Shown in pieces: positions 20,449-33,327 of a DNA stretch of 64,000 bases; the stretch's first letter is position 1; each line of letters starts with the position of its first letter. The stretch is from Pyropia haitanensis (Eukaryota; Rhodophyta; Bangiophyceae; Bangiales; Bangiaceae): assembly GCA_008729055.1 (NCBI GenBank), contig SDUX01000010.1, positions 2,309,090 to 2,373,089 of the forward strand, read 5' to 3'. Under the pieces are notes generated by a model. It saw only the letters and a program-made list of their open reading frames with translations. It searched no databases and was not told the DNA's origin. The position numbers and the translations under genes are program-made.

Positions 20449-21720
20449 CACCGCCGCCGCCGTCGCCGCCGCTGCCCGCCGCCACGGGCGCGTCCCCCGC
20501 CGTGGCCGCCGCGCTCGGCGGCAGCACCTGGTGGCCGCCGGGAAGGGGGAGCGCCGCGGCAGCCGGTGCCGCCGCCGCAGGCGCCGCCGCCCCCCCCAGC
20601 GGGTGGCTTGGCGCCACCGCCGCGGGTGCGGCGGCGGCTGGTGCCCCCACCGGCGCCGCGACTGCCACTGGCGCCGCGACGGCCGCGGGCGCCACGGGCG
20701 CCGCCGCCGCCGCCGGCATTGCCGGCGGCGCCTGGATCGCCGCTGCCTCTGCTGCAGCCGCGGCCGCCGCGGCGGCCTCGGCCGCCGACGCTGGCGTCAG
20801 CGCCGCCCGCAGCGCGTCGGCAATGGGGTCCCCCGCCGCGGCGGTCGCGGCTGGCGCCACCGCCGCGCCGTCGGCAGGCGCCACCGCCGCCGCCACCGTG
20901 GTCGGCACCACCGCACCCGGCGGCGGCGGCGGCGTCACCGCCACGCCCACCACAGACGGAGCGGCGGCAGCCGCCGCCGCGTCGGCCGGCCGCGGCGGCG
21001 GGGGCGCCGCCACCGCCGCCGCCACCCCATCGGCGGGGGGGGCCGCCGCCGCCCCCGCGGGCGGCGACGCCGCGGCAGCGTCGGCGGCGGCGGCGGCGGC
21101 GGCGGCTGCCAGCCGCGCCGCCGACGCGGCCGCGTCGCTACCGTCGGCAGCCGCCGGTGGCGGCGGCCCCCCCCCCCCCGCAGCTGGCGCCGTCACGGCT
21201 GGCGCAGCCGCCGCCGCCGCCGCCGCCACCGGCACTGGTGGCGGTGGCGGCGGCGGCGGCGGCGGCGGTGGCCCGGCCGGGGTGGCGCCCTCCTCTGCCG
21301 CCGCCGCCGTTGCGGCGGTCGCGGCGGCAGCCGGGTCGCCGCCCCCCTCTGGCGCCGCGGCGGCGAGCGCGGCGACCGCGACCGGCGACAGCTCCCCCCC
21401 CCCTCCCCGTCTGGGTCCGCCTCGTCGCCGCTGCCGCCGCCGCCGTCGGCCACGCCGCCGTCCCCGCCGCCGTCGCCGCCGTCCATGTCTAGCGGTGGGC
21501 TGCCGACCGGGGTGGCCGCCGAGGGGGGGGGGGGGTGCCGCCCCCGCCCACCCCCGAGCAGCGCCCGCCGGAGGGGGTAGGCCGCCGCGGTCGGCCACGG
21601 CGCCGCCGCCGCCGCGAGCAGGGCGACCGCAACGGCGGCGGCGAGCGTCGTTGCCGCCGCCGCGGCCGCCGCCGACGCGGCGGTGGGCGTACGCCGCGGC
21701 CGGCGCCTTGGCAGGAGCAT
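19797..21720 (-). CDS. Ala/Pro-rich membrane protein with N-terminal signal and C-terminal membrane helix
   Basis: Not a recognised family. From ATG 21720 the protein starts with a basic segment and a long Ala/Leu/Val hydrophobic core (TTLAAAVAVALLAAAAAPW), like a signal peptide or anchor, followed by an acidic Gly/Asp-rich linker (GGDGGVADGGGGSGDEADPD). The central 350 residues are almost pure Ala/Pro. An ordered amphipathic piece (ARMERSVLESLGFMAQVV) precedes the last segment, which has one clear membrane helix (FSALILVGAVVGMGLVVYQA) and a short tail ending ADRQDAAVYSFF. Two frame changes are needed, at C10 21394-21403 and G9 20265-20273. The C-terminal part is independently convincing as a tail-anchored segment. 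Cell-wall or endomembrane location is a guess. Confidence 0.55.
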
Positions 21721-22622
21721 CGCGTCCGCTCCTAGCGGGACCGCCGCGGGCGACCACACGGTCAAGGGCGTGCGGGATGGGCAGCGCGTGTGGGGGACCC
21801 AACGTCCCAGGCGGACAGCGGTGAGCAGGATGAAGGTAGCGAGTGGCGGGCGCGTGACCGTCAATGGGGAGCGGGGACGGCCGCCGCCGTTGACGCCGCC
21901 GCCGCCGCCGCCGCCGCCGCCGCGCCGTGACCACGACGGCGAGCCACACCCCCGCCGCACGGACGGCGCGCCCCAGCAGCCGGCGCTATAACCACGTCCC
22001 CCCCGTCCCCCCCCCCCCCCCCCCCCCCGCCCCCCCCCTGTGGCGGCGGTACAAGTAACCACGCCCGCCGGCCATCGCGGCCGCGGGGCCGTCACGGCGG
22101 CGGCCGCCGCGGAGGCGCGCCCCCCCCCCCCCCCCGCGGCCGCCACGGCCGCGGCGCCGCCACAGCGTCGGCGCGGCGGCCCGTCGATTCCACCCGCCAC
22201 GCGGGCGGACGCCCCACCGACGCGGCGGCTACCCCCCCCCGCCTCCACGCCGCCCTCTCCCCCTCCCGCCTCCCCACTTGGCTGCCCGCCCTGCAGGGAC
22301 ACGAGCGGCGCCGGCGGCGGCGCATGCACCCCCCCCACCCCCCTCCCCCCCCCCACCCCCCCGCTCCCATCCCTCCCACGCGTGGCATCCCCTTTAGGAC
22401 ACAGCCACGGCCGGCGGGATCCTTCCCACCACCACCGACGGCCGCGCCGCGGCGGGACCGCGTCGGCGGCGCGGCGTCGCACGCGGCGGCGGCCGCGGCG
22501 GCCGGCCGGGCGGCCTCCACCCGCCCGCGCGGGTGGAATTTGGTCGCCGGGGGGGGGGAGGGACACCCCCGTCGCCGCCGCGGGCGCGTGCGCGGCGGCG
22601 GCGGCACGCCAACAAGGCGGAG

Positions 22623-22653
<31 letters not shown>

Positions 22654-23681
22654 CGGCGCAGCCGCCACCCGCGGCCACGCCACGGCGGGCACACGGGCGG
22701 ACAGAGCCGGCCGGCGCTACCCCCCCCCCCCCGCCGCCGCCGCCGCCTATTGCCCACCCCCGCAGCGGCGGCGGCGGCGACTGCCGCGGCGGCCGGCCGG
22801 CCGCGGCCGGCCGCGGCCGGCCGCGGCGGCGACGGCGGCGACGGCGGCTGGGTGTCCCCACCGGGCGGCGGCGGTCGCGACCGGCGGCCTGCCGACGCCC
22901 AGCGGGGATGTGGGTGGCAGCCCGATGGGGAAGCGGCGGTGGGGGCACCCCACCCCCGACGGCAGGAGGGGGGGGGGGACGGAACGCCGTCCGTCGGCCG
23001 CGGCCGGCGGGCGCCGCGGGTGGCGGTGGGGGCGGCTGGAATTCCGCGCCGCCGCTGTGCGCGGTGGCGCGCGCCACCGGCGGCGGCGGCGGCGGCGAGC
23101 GGGATGGCGGATGGCTGACGGAATTTGAGGCGGGGGAGGAAGGGATCGGGGGGGGGGGGGGGGGGGTGATCCGTGCGCCCTACGGATCCCGACGCGGACG
23201 AGCCGCTGGCCTCCGCCGCCCCCCCGACCGCCTGTGCCCGTATGCGCGACCCAGTCTGCTGACCTCGCCCGCGGGTGTGCAGGGGCAGGGGCGGGGGGGG
23301 GTGGGGGGGGGGAAGGGCGCGCCGCGGCCGTCACCGCGGCACCTCGCCGCCGCCGTCTGGCAGGGCGGCCATTGCCAGTGCCGTTGAGGGCACCCGTGGC
23401 GGCAGCCGCCATTGCTGCCGCCGCCGCCGTCGGGTGCCCGCCACCAGTGGCCGCCGCCCCTGCGACGGGACGGCGGGGGTGACGTGGCGGCCAGCGCGGT
23501 CGCCCCCCCCCCCCCTCCCCCCACCTCACCCCTTCCCCAACCCACCCACCCGCCCCCCCCACCTACCGGCAACCCCCCCCCCCCCCGTGTTTGATTCGTG
23601 GGCCGTCTTGGCATCCGCCGGCTGAGGCGCACCCCCCCCCCCCCCCCCCCCCCCCCCTGCCTCTTGCCCCGTTCCCCCGCC
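21721..23681. other. Very GC-rich low-complexity region, no gene recognised
   Basis: About 2 kb dominated by GCC/GGC triplets and pure C or G runs, including C22 at 22007-22028, G30 at 22624-22653 and C26 at 23632-23657. Long frames are open on both strands but none has a domain or balanced composition. Confidence 0.5.
22624..22653. repeat. G30 homopolymer
   Basis: Thirty consecutive G, one of the longest runs in the window; a strong candidate for G-quadruplex formation and for length error. Confidence 0.9.
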
Positions 23682-24365
23682 ATGGTCGCGGCGCCGCCGA
23701 CCGCCACGACCGCGGCGGCGGCGGCGGCGCCCGCCGAGCGGCAGGCCGTCCCCCATCCCGGAATGGCCGGGTGGGGGGGCGCCGACGGGGAGCCAGCGGC
23801 GGTGGGCGTCGGGACGTTGACGGTGGCAGCGGCGGCGGCGGCGGCGGGGGTGGCCACCGCGGCGGCCGACGGTGTGGGCGGCGACGACGACAAGGACGGC
23901 ACGGCGGTGTCGGCGAGGGCGCCCACGGCGGTCGACGGCGGCTGCCCGACGACGTTGGCGTCGGACGGGTCGTCGTCGTCCGCGTCGGACGGGTCGTCGT
24001 CGTCCGCGTCGGCCGCGTCGGCGGCGGAGCGCGGCTCGCGGCGGCGGCGGCAGCGGCGGCGGCGGCGGCGGCGGCGGCGGCGTGTCCCCCCCCTCACGCT
24101 CGCCACCCTCCTCGCGCACCCCGCCGACCAAGCCGACGCGGCGGCGGTGCGGGATTTGGAGGACCTCCCCGCCGGGCCCGCCCGTGACGCGGCGACGGTC
24201 GCCGCCCTCCACGCCGCCGCCCTCCGCCGCGGGTGTGACCAGTACGTGGACGCGCCGACCGGGTACAGCGTGTGGACGGCGGGGTTTTTGGGGCGGCGGC
24301 CGTGCTGTGGCAACGCGTGCCGGCACTGCCCGTATGGGCACGCCAACGTGCCCAAGCGGGGGTGA
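23682..24365 (+). CDS. DUF5522 / C1orf53-like small Cys-rich protein
   Basis: The ATG at 23682 (CGCCATGG context) gives 227 residues; the in-frame ATG at 23598 would add only a C-run-encoded Pro tract. The N-terminal half is Ala-rich, then Asp/Ser-rich, then a run of Arg from GGC/GCG repeats. The C-terminal 50 residues carry the domain: HAAALRRGCDQYVD, then APTGYSVWTAGFL, then the signature CCGNACRHCPYGHANV. In the family this Cys/His cluster follows a Y-x-D-P-x-T-G-Y motif, matched here as YVDAPTGY. The domain is found in bacteria and eukaryotes, and its function is unknown; the cysteines suggest metal or cluster binding (inference). The frame is intact. Confidence 0.8.
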   Translation: MVAAPPTATTAAAAAAPAERQAVPHPGMAGWGGADGEPAAVGVGTLTVAAAAAAAGVATAAADGVGGDDDKDGTAVSARAPTAVDGGCPTTLASDGSSSSASDGSSSSASAASAAERGSRRRRQRRRRRRRRRRVPPLTLATLLAHPADQADAAAVRDLEDLPAGPARDAATVAALHAAALRRGCDQYVDAPTGYSVWTAGFLGRRPCCGNACRHCPYGHANVPKRG

Positions 24366-24759
24366 GCTGGGGGGTGGTGGGCGGGAGGTGGGTGGAGCAG
24401 ACGGCTGGTGGCTGGGGACGGGGCGGCTGCGGGTGGCCACGGGTGGTGTCCCGTGCCAGCAAGGTGTAGCCGCCGGTACGGCTGGAGAGGCCCCGACTGG
24501 CGGGCGGGGCCGCTGCGACAGAGACACACGCTCCTGCGGGTCGCGGCAGTCTTGGTTGTGCATGGTGTTGGTGGGCACGCGGGCAACGACAAAGCAAGTG
24601 AGTTGTTGATGGGCGCCGCGGGCGTCCACGCCCCGCCACGAAACGCCCGACGGACCGGCTGTGCCGGGCAAGGGGCGGCGACGTGCACGCGCGTCGGTGC
24701 CACCCCCTGCTCTCCCCTCCCCCTCCCTCCGCTCCACCCACCCGTCACCCGCCGCCCCC
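24366..24759. other. Intergenic between convergent genes
   Basis: GC-rich with no long homopolymer and no coding signal recognised. The 3' ends of both neighbours face this stretch. Confidence 0.35.
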
Positions 24760-25037
24760 TCACACGTCGCGCGCCTTGAGCGGCTTGGCCGCCTTGCCCC
24801 GGATCCGCGACGGCAGCCGAAACGACCGGGCGGTGGTCTTGCCGCCGTCGCGGGCGGGCCCGAGGCCAAACGCCGCGGCGCGGCTGCCGCCCTCGGTCGA
24901 CAGCGAGCTCATGCTCGCGCCGAGCGACACAGGCGACGCCGCCGCCGACGGCAGCCGCACGTCAGCGTCGGGCCGTGGCGGAATGATCAGCCGCCCAATG
25001 CCGCCACTGCTGCCGCCGCCGCCGCCACCACCGTCAC

Positions 25038-25068
<31 letters not shown>

Positions 25069-27690
25069 CAGCGCCTCCTCCCCGTGGGCCGAGGTGGAGC
25101 GCCCCACCTTGGGGTGCTCGCTGAGGTGGAGTTGCCGAAAGATGCGCGCCGGCAGCGACGTGATCTGCTCCTCCAGCGTCCCCACCGACGAGCCGGGCGA
25201 GGCGACCGAGCCCGTCGGCGACAGCGACGACGACAGCGAGTTGAGGTCGTGGCCGACAACACCCAGGCCCGGCGGGTCGTGGTCGGCCGCCGGGAAGTCC
25301 TCGTCCAAGTCGGACGAGCCCGCGCGCACGACCTTGGTCGGCAACGACGCGAGTGGCGCGCCCCAGGGGGTGCTGCTCGACAGCGCCTCGTCCGCCGCGA
25401 CAGCCGCGACCAGGCCGCGGCTGTTGCTCGCCGATGACTCTGCGCCGTGCCGCCGGGACGGTGAATCGGCAAACGCCTTGGTGAGCTTTGACCGCACCGT
25501 CGTGCGCACGGTCGACTTGCTGAGTGGCGAGATGGCGATCCGCTCCGCGTCGGGCGCGTCGCTGACCCGCGCCACGCCCGTGCCCGACTGCCCAGACCAG
25601 TCGAGCGGCCTTGTGCGGGTGGGCGCATCGGCGACCAGGGCGGTGCCCGCCCCGCCAATGGACGCCGCAGACGAGCTTGCGGACGAATCGACGCGGGGCG
25701 AGACGGGGGTAGAGGCGACCGCCCCGCCGCGTGGTGACGCCAACGCCAGCGCGCCGCCGCCGCCCTCGTCGGGTAAGGGCACCTGCCGGGAATGCGACCG
25801 CGACATGGTTGGGGTGTAGAGCTTGTTCTTGACCGACGAGAAGAGGCTGGAGAAGGACGAGTTGGGCTGCAACCCCCTGCTGCTGCTCCGCGACAGGCTC
25901 GAGCTGGTCGACGCGTCCCGCTTGCTGCCCCCGGCGCTGCCACCCATCAAGGCGCGGAAACTGCGGACGCTCCGCTTCTCCGTGTCTGACGACGGGTCGT
26001 CGCTGTCAGCGGCGCCAGCGTCCTCCATGTCCAGCGCAAAGTCCTCATCAATCTCTACCTGGTTGTTCGACACGCCGTCCAGGTCCCACGCGGCAAACGC
26101 CTCGGCAAGGTGTGCATTGTCCACGCTGACACTGCGGGAGCCCAACACGGGGTCAACCGTCACATCCAGCTTGGGGGGCGTCCGTGGCACAGGTTCGTGG
26201 ATGCGCAGGGCACCGTCGGGCATGCCCAGCAACACTAGCCGGCGATACACGCGAACCGCGTGGACGGCGGCCAAGAGGCGGGACTTGAGCTTTGACAGCC
26301 GCCCCGCCGCTCGCCTCTCGACGGAAAACGCAGACTGCCGCGGGCTGGCGGATGACCGGTTGGGGGATGTTGGCGGCAGCCCGCCGCTGGAGGCCGCCTG
26401 GGGTGGTGGCAACATCACCGGCGGCGCCGCCGACGCCACCACCGCCGCTGCCGCCGCGTTGTCAAGCCACGGGTGCACCAGCGCCGCCTGGGCGGTCAGC
26501 CGCTTGGCCGGGTCTCGCTGGAGCGTAGCCCGTACAAAGGACCGCGCGGCAGGGCTGTAGCGCCGCCAGACAGGCTCGGGGAAGTTGATCTGCAGCTCAT
26601 GGCGGAGGCGCCCAATGACCGCGTCGCCCTCCTCCTCAAACGGCAAGTTGCCAGCCACGACGTTGTACATGATCATCCCCGTCGCCCACACGTCCACAGC
26701 AGGTCCGTAGGACTGGCGCATCGCAATCTCAGGGGCGATGAACTCGGGCGTACCGATGAGGGTGCTCATCATCGAGTCTTGTGGGCCAAACACGTTGGAC
26801 AGCCCAAAGTCGGCGATCTTCACCACCCGCGGCGACACCGACGAGTCGCACAGCACGTTCTCTGGCTTGAGGTCCCGGTGGCAGATGCCGCTGGCGTGCA
26901 AGTACGCAACGCCCGCAAAGATTTGGCGCATCAGCATGGCCACGTGGGCCTCCTCAAACTCCACCCCATCCTGGACAGCCGAGTAGAGCATACCGCCTTC
27001 ACACAGCTCCATCACAACGTGCACCTTGTCCTTTGTCTCGAAAATGTCGAGCGTCCGCACCACGGCCGGGTGCTGGACGCACTTGAGGATGGCAATCTCC
27101 CGCCCATACAGCTTGAGGTGGGCCCGCTTCTTGGTGATGGTCTTGATCGCCACCGGCTCGTTGGTGCGGCGGTCAAAGCCGCGGCGAACAACCGCAAAGC
27201 CGCCCTCCCCAATGGGGCTCATCTCCTTGTAAAAGTGGCTGAGCTTGCGGTTGATCGCGCCCGACAGCGCCGCGACCCATTTGTCCTGCTCCGCGGGGGT
27301 GCGCACGTAGAGGCTGATGGGCGACGCCGCCTCCTTCACCGCCGGGTCGTGGACGGCCAGCTGGAAGCCGACCTTGCCAATCGTGCTGAGCGTCGAGCCC
27401 TGCACATTCATGTGCCACAGGGCGGGCTCACGCGGGTCCGCGCTCTCGTGCTTGGACAGCACCGCCCCATCGAGGCGGAAGAAGCGCTTGCGTTTGACCG
27501 ACGCCACCTTCCTGCCGGGCTTCCACAACCACCCGGAAAAGGTCGCCCCGTACTCGTGTCGGAATGCGGGCGCATTCTCCAGCACCGGCGGCGCCAGCTG
27601 CTCAATGGTGGCTTGCGCGGCCGACGTGGCGGCGTCTGCGTCATCGGACAGCGAGCGGGGGGAGACGGGCGCCGTGCCTGCCTTGCCCAT
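24760..27690 (-). CDS. PH-domain serine/threonine protein kinase (CAMK-like)
   Basis: An uninterrupted 976-residue ORF. Residues about 49-150 form a pleckstrin-homology domain (GWLWKPGRKVASVKRKRFFRL at its start, DKWVAALSGAI in its last helix), which would bind phosphoinositides at a membrane. The kinase domain spans about 155-409: Gly loop GEGGFAVV (161-168), ATP-binding Lys183 in VAIK, Glu198, catalytic HRDLKPEN (271-278), DFGLSN (294-299) and APE (319-321), all present, so the enzyme should be active. The remaining 560 residues are Ser-rich and disordered, with many Ser/Arg patches and an Ala-plus-Gly stretch, and probably serve regulation. The sequence resembles CAMK-group kinases. PH-plus-kinase order resembles Akt or PKD by architecture only; orthology is not claimed. 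Confidence 0.92.
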
Positions 27691-29463
27691 GGTTCGGTCG
27701 GACAGCAGGCCGCCGACCTAGCGGTGGACTCTCCCCAGCAGCACGGCGGATGGCGGTAGTCGTAGCGGTGGTGACACTGGTGGCCAACGCAACGACGCCA
27801 CCCGAAGCAGTCAAGTCTTTCCGGTAGGCCAACTCGACGACCCACCGCCCACGACGCACGCCAGCGGGCGGATCGCCGCCCCCCCCCAACGAGCACTAAT
27901 CCCGTCACCACCGCCACCCCCGGCACTGTCGCCACGCCGCCGCAACCCGCTGTCACCGTCACCACCCCTCGTCCCCGCCACCACCCCCGCTGGCCGCACG
28001 CACCACGCCCACCTCGTCGGCGGGTGCGCTGCGGCGGGCCAGACGGGACAGGCGCGGTGGGTCAAACACAGCACGTGCACGCGAAGTGCCTGGCCATCCC
28101 CCAAAAGGGGCCCGCCGCGTCGATCACGGGGGCGGGGCTCACCCTCACGCCTGCCAAACGGCATTCGGATGAGCGGGCAAGGGCGGCAGCATCCCCCCCT
28201 CGCGAGCCTTGAGCCAGACGACGCCAACAAACAGAACGGCGCCGCCGGGCCCTGCACCTTTTCGCGACTCCCCACCACCACCCCACCCTCCCCGCTCTTC
28301 CATCCCTGCCACGCAACCAGGGCTGCCCAAGGAAAGCGGCGAGCAACATCCCAGCAGATGCACTCATGCAGCTAAAGCGACGGGGGCCATTGCCAAGCGG
28401 GGAAGCTCGCCCATCCCCGTCTCTTTAAGACAGCAGGCACACCCCCTACACGAGGCATTGCTTGTCCGTACCGCAGCAACGGCACGTCGGCAAGGGAAGA
28501 ACCATAACACCGCCCCGAGAGCGCGACGCCTGCGCCTGCATGAGCAGGAGGCGGCGGCACGGACGCGAGGAAGCGACCACCAGGCTCGGTACTCCTCACC
28601 CAGATGGCTTGGCCGCCCTCAAATGCAGCCAGCGGCCAAGGCAGCAACGGGCACGCGGCGTCGCGTGTCGTGGCAGCGTCCCGGCGGGTAGCGGGTGGTC
28701 GACCTGTCACGCAGGTGCCAGCGGCGGCCGACAAGACGCCAGCGGATGGGATGAGGAAGCACTCGATGCTCGCAAGATCCGCCCGTTGTCAGTACCTACA
28801 CGAGTAATTCATTGTTCAACTGTATCGAGATTTTAGTTGCTATAGAGTTTTCTGTACGTCGAATTTCCTTTGCAAGCGCCCAATACATTCGTGCAACATC
28901 CGGATCAACACTGTAATGCAGAAGTCACGATTGCAGCCGCGGTTCTTGGGCGGCATATCTCAACGCCCGTGCCGGTGGGACACGAGGCCCCTCGTCTGGA
29001 CGCCCGGGCGCTCAAACGGGTCGGGTCCCGCTGGGCGGGGCAGGGTGCCTCCAGTCACGCCTCGCGGGGCCCCTTTCCCCTCTGGGCCGCCCGAAGCGGC
29101 AGCGACCTCCGGCTGCGATCGCGCGCCACTGTCCCTCACACCCCTTGGGTCCACCCGCGCCGCGGGCGGCGGCGTCGTCGTCTGCGACGGCGTCGGCGTC
29201 GGCGGCCGTCGCCGTGACGGCGGCCGCGGCCGGGCGCCGTTCGCGGCGGCGGCGGCCGTGGTGGCCGCGCTCCCCACCCCCCCCATCTGACCCTCTGTTT
29301 TCCTTCGTTTGTACCTAACCCGGTGTAATCATCCGCTTGTCGCTGGCGCCGGCCCCCTGCGGCACTGGCAGACCCTCGTCCGCCGCGGCTATATTCTCTT
29401 TTTCGGCGGCGGCGGCGCCCGTTGCCACCGTCGCCGTTGCCCCCCCTCGTGCCGCCCGCCACG
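27691..29463. other. Intergenic between divergent genes, no gene recognised
   Basis: 27700-28780 is GC-rich with several medium-length frames without domains. 28790-28930 is a marked AT-rich pocket. 29000-29460 returns to GC-rich sequence. The flanking genes are divergent, so both promoters should lie here. A decayed mobile element around 28400-28830 is possible but unsupported by any motif I know. Confidence 0.4.
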
Positions 29464-31908
29464 ATGCTCGCCCCCGCCGCGGCGACGTTTGCAGTCCCCC
29501 CCTCCGGTCACCTTGGCGGCCGCGGCCAGCCGCCCCTGCTCGTCCGCGGCCGGCCGCCCCTGCTCGTCCGCGGCCGCCCGTACCGGCGGCGGCCGGCGCT
29601 CCTCCGGGCGGCCGCACCGCCGCCGCCGCCGCCGCCGCCGCCCGCGGCGCCCGGCGAGGGGGCGGCGGCGGCGGCGGCGGCGGCCAACGGGGAGGTGGTC
29701 CCCGGCGTCCCCCCCACGCCTGCGGCGGGCGGCACCCCCCTGCCGGCGGCCGCGGCGGCCGACGCCACCCCCCCCCGCCACGGCGCGGCTGGTCGGCGGC
29801 GGCCGCGCCGCCCGCGACCGCGGCGGATGGCGCGTGGGGGTGGCAGCTGGCGGCGGCGGACGCGGCCCGCCTGGGCGGCTGGGTGACCGCCCGCCTGTCG
29901 CGGCCACCGCCCGCGTCACGGCGGGTTGTGAGGAAGGGGGCGGCGGCGGCGGCGGCGGCGGCGGCACCGCCGCCATCGGCAGCAGCCGTCGATGCGGTGG
30001 CGACGGCGCCGCCCGGCGGGGCGGCGGCGGCTGCCGACGGGGCCCCCCCTCCCGCCGCGTCGGCGGCAGCGGCGGGGGACCCGCCTGGTGCCATGGACTC
30101 CCCCTCCCCCCCCCCCTCTACCCCCCGGCGGCGGGCTGTGGCCGCCCCCCCCCCGGCGTCCCCCGCTCCCTCACCGCCGCGGCGGTGGCGGCGGCCCCCC
30201 GGCTGCTCATCGTCGCCGTCGTGTCGGCGGTGGGCGCCGCGGTCGGCGCGGGCCAGGCGGTGCGGGCGGTGCTGGAGGTGGGGCTCGACCTGGAGCTCCC
30301 GGCGCTGCCGGCGCTGCCGGCCGTCTGGGGGAGTGGCACCCGCACGGTGGCGCTGCCGTCTGGCCCTGACGGGGGGGCGGCGGGGGACGGCGACGGCGCC
30401 GACGCGGCGGCGGCACAGCAGGGCTGGTGGGCGGTGGACGCCGCCGGCGCCAAGGACTCTGCGGCGGCCGCCGCGGCGGCGGCGGCGACCGCCGCGGCGG
30501 CCGCCGCGGACGGGTCGTCGGCGGCGGCGGCGGCGGCGGCGGCGACGGCCACCATGGCCACCGCCGCGATGCCGCCGCGGCCACCCGCGGCGGCGGCGGC
30601 GGCGGCGGCGGCCCCACCGGTGGCGACGGCACCCGCGGTGGCGGTGGAGGTGGAGGTGGCGCCCGTGGCGCGCCCCCCCCCCCCCGGCCTGCTCCTCCGC
30701 CTCGTCGCCGTGACGGTCCGCGCCGGCGCCGGCGCCCGCGCGGCCATGGCCGCCACCCCCGCGACGCGCCGCCTGTCGGCGGCGCTGCCCCGCGTCGTGC
30801 TGTCGCGCGCCGCGCCGGCGGGCGGCGCGCTCGGGCCGGCCGACCTGGCCGCCCCGCTGTCGCGCGCGTTCCGGTGGCAGGCGCCGCCCGAGGCGGGGGG
30901 GGTGGCGCTGCCGCCGGGGGAGGGCCCGGCGGGGCCGGGCGCGATGCTCGGCCAGCTGCTGCGGACGACGTCGGGGGCGGCGGCCGCGGCGGCCGCGACG
31001 GGGGGGGGGGGGTGCCCGCGGCGCCCGTGGCGGCGGCGGCGGTGCTGGCCGCGCCGGCGGCGACGGCGGTGGCGGCGGCGCCGGCGGCGACGGCGGCGGC
31101 CGTGGCCCCGCCGCCGGCGACGCCTGAGGCGCCGCCGCCGCGGACGGCGCCGGTGCGGCCACCGGCGCCGGCGCACGCCACGTCCGTGTCGGTAGTGACA
31201 GACGTGGCGGCCGCGGCACCCGCTGACGTGGCCGCCGCGGCGCCAACGGCCGCGGCCGGCACGGCGCCGACGGCCGCGGCCGGACCGGCACCGACGGCCG
31301 CGGCGGCCGCGCCCCCCCCCAGCGCGCCGCCCGCGGCGGCGTCGCCCGGCGCGGCCGCGCCGCCGCCACCCTCCCCACGGCTGCCGCGGCCGCCGCTGGA
31401 GCGCCCCCTCGACGCGCGCCGCGCCGCCCGCGCGGCGGCGGTGCGGGAGCGGGCGCGGCGGTCGGCGGCGGCGCGGTCGGCGACGGCCGCCGCGGGCGGC
31501 GCCCTCACCTCTGCTGCCGTCTCGGCGCTCGCGTCCACCGGCGTCGCGACGGGGCGGTTGGCCGCGGCGGCCGCCGCGGCGAGCGTCGACGGCGGCCGCC
31601 GCGGCCGCCGCGGCCGCCGCCGCCGCCGCCGCGGCCGCCGCGCCGACGAGGAGGAGGACGCGCCGGGGGGGCGGCGGCGCGGCCGCGGCGGCTGGGCGCC
31701 GCCGCCCGCGGCACTCGCGGGCGCCGCCACCGCCGTCGGCGCGACCGCCCTGGTCGTGACGGGCACGAGCTGGCTGCTGTCGGCGGCGGCGAGCGCGAGC
31801 ATGCTCGGCATTGTCGGCGTCGGCCTCGGCACCCTCCGCTGGGGGGGGGTCAAGGCGCTGCCGCCGCCGCCGTACGTCGGGCCGACCCCGGCTCGTGGAG
31901 GCGGCGGC

Positions 31909-31939
<31 letters not shown>

Positions 31940-32332
31940 CGGCCGACGCGTACCCGCCGCTGGGGGGGGGACGCAGCATCGTCGCCCGGCGACTCGGCGG
32001 GGCGTTTGGGTGGCTCGTCGACGCCGCGACGACGAGCCGCGCGCGGCGGATGCCGCGGCGCGCCCGCCGCGGCGGCGGCGGCGGCGGCGGCGGCTCGCCC
32101 CCACCGGCCGGCGCCGCCGCACCTGCCGGCGGGGCGGGCTGGCCGGCCGGCCTGGCCGGCACGCCGCCCGCCGCGCCGCCCGCGCCGCCCGGCTACGCGA
32201 CCGCCGCGTCGGCGGTGGGCGCCGCCGACGCGGCGGCCGGCGCGCTCCCCGTGTCGCCGGCGCGCGTCGCGGCCGCCGCCGCGCGCGTCGCGCCGACCGT
32301 CGCGTGGGCCGCCGCCGCCGCGCCGCCGCCGC

Positions 32333-32385
<53 letters not shown>

Positions 32386-32769
32386 CCGCCGCCGTCGCCG
32401 CCGCGCCGCCCGCCGTCGGCGGCGGCGCCGTCGCCGTCGCCGCCCCGCCGCGACTACACCCCCGACGCGGACGGCGTGATCGACACGGACGCGCGGACGG
32501 TGCCGCTGCGGGCGGCGGGGGCGGCCGCGGCGGCCGCGGCGGGCGTCCCCGCGGCGGGGGTGGCCGTGTCGGGGCGGCCGCCGGCAGACGGGCGGGCGGT
32601 GGTGGGGGTGCTCGCCGCGGCGGCGGACGGGGTGCTGGCGGCGATCGAGGCGGGCATTTGCCGGGCGGCGCGGCGGCTGCGGGAGGCGGGCGTGTTTCTG
32701 TCCACCTCCCACGCGGAGGGGGGGTGGGAGATGCTCCGCTCCCTCCGCCTGCGCCGGCGCGAGTGGTAG
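29464..32769 (+). CDS. Large Ala-rich protein, probably organellar membrane protein; frame-broken at homopolymers
   Basis: Not a recognised family. The ATG at 29464 opens an Arg/Ala/Pro leader without acids (PYRRRPALLRAAAPPPP), like an organellar transit peptide. A well-composed piece follows (GWQLAAADAARLGGWVTARL). Two hydrophobic zones are likely membrane segments: LLIVAVVSAVGAAVGAGQAV and, further on, GATALVVTGTSWLLSAAASA with SMLGIVGVGLGTL. The C-terminal 100 residues are ordered (DYTPDADGVIDTDARTVPL; VLAAIEAGICRAARRLREAG) and end in a basic helix. The frame changes at C9 29768-29776, in the C runs at 30106-30154 and at G13 31000-31012. Long Ala, Gly and Ser-Pro tracts (SPSPSPSPSP near 32340) are encoded by triplet and hexamer repeats. 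Confidence 0.55.
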
Positions 32770-33327
32770 GCCGGGTCGGGGGGTGGTGGGGGTGGGTGGA
32801 GGGGGGGGGGGGGGTGGGGGAGGCGCGCGTGGATGCGGGAGGGGGGGGGGGTGCACGCGAGGGGGTGGCGGTAAAGATGAGAGCGCGGCGGGGTGGGGCA
32901 AGGGGAGGTGCACTTGGGTGGGGGCGAGAGGAGGCGAGGTGCGTGGGTGGCGGGGGACACCACCACCCTCATGGTGGGGGGGTGCGCGCGGGAAGGGGGC
33001 GGCGCTGTCGTACGCCCGCCCCTGTCGAGGGCCACGTGCGCCACGGCGGCCACGCCCGCCCGCGGTTTGCTATCTGTATTTTTTTTTTTCTTATGCGGCG
33101 CGCCCTACCTGTGTCCGCCCTTCTTTTTTTTATGCCGCGCACCGCCCCTTTTTTTTTTTTTTTTTTTTCCTTCGCTTGCTGCTGCTGCTGCTGATCATCC
33201 CCGCCGCGGCCGCGCCTGCCACTGGCGTGCAACCCGGGGGTGCGCCGCCCCCCGACGCCTCCCGCGCCGCGGCCACCCCGGCGCGCCGTGCCGCCACGCC
33301 ACCCGCGCGGTGCGCGGCGCGGCCGCC

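Noticed and set aside
22040..23128. Plus-strand 362-codon frame
   Set aside because: Triplet-repeat-driven Arg/Pro/Ala sequence interrupted by a G30 run; no domain in any frame.
28209..28836. Overlapping plus-strand frames suggestive of a retroelement remnant
   Set aside because: No reverse transcriptase, integrase or protease motif and no terminal repeats could be found.
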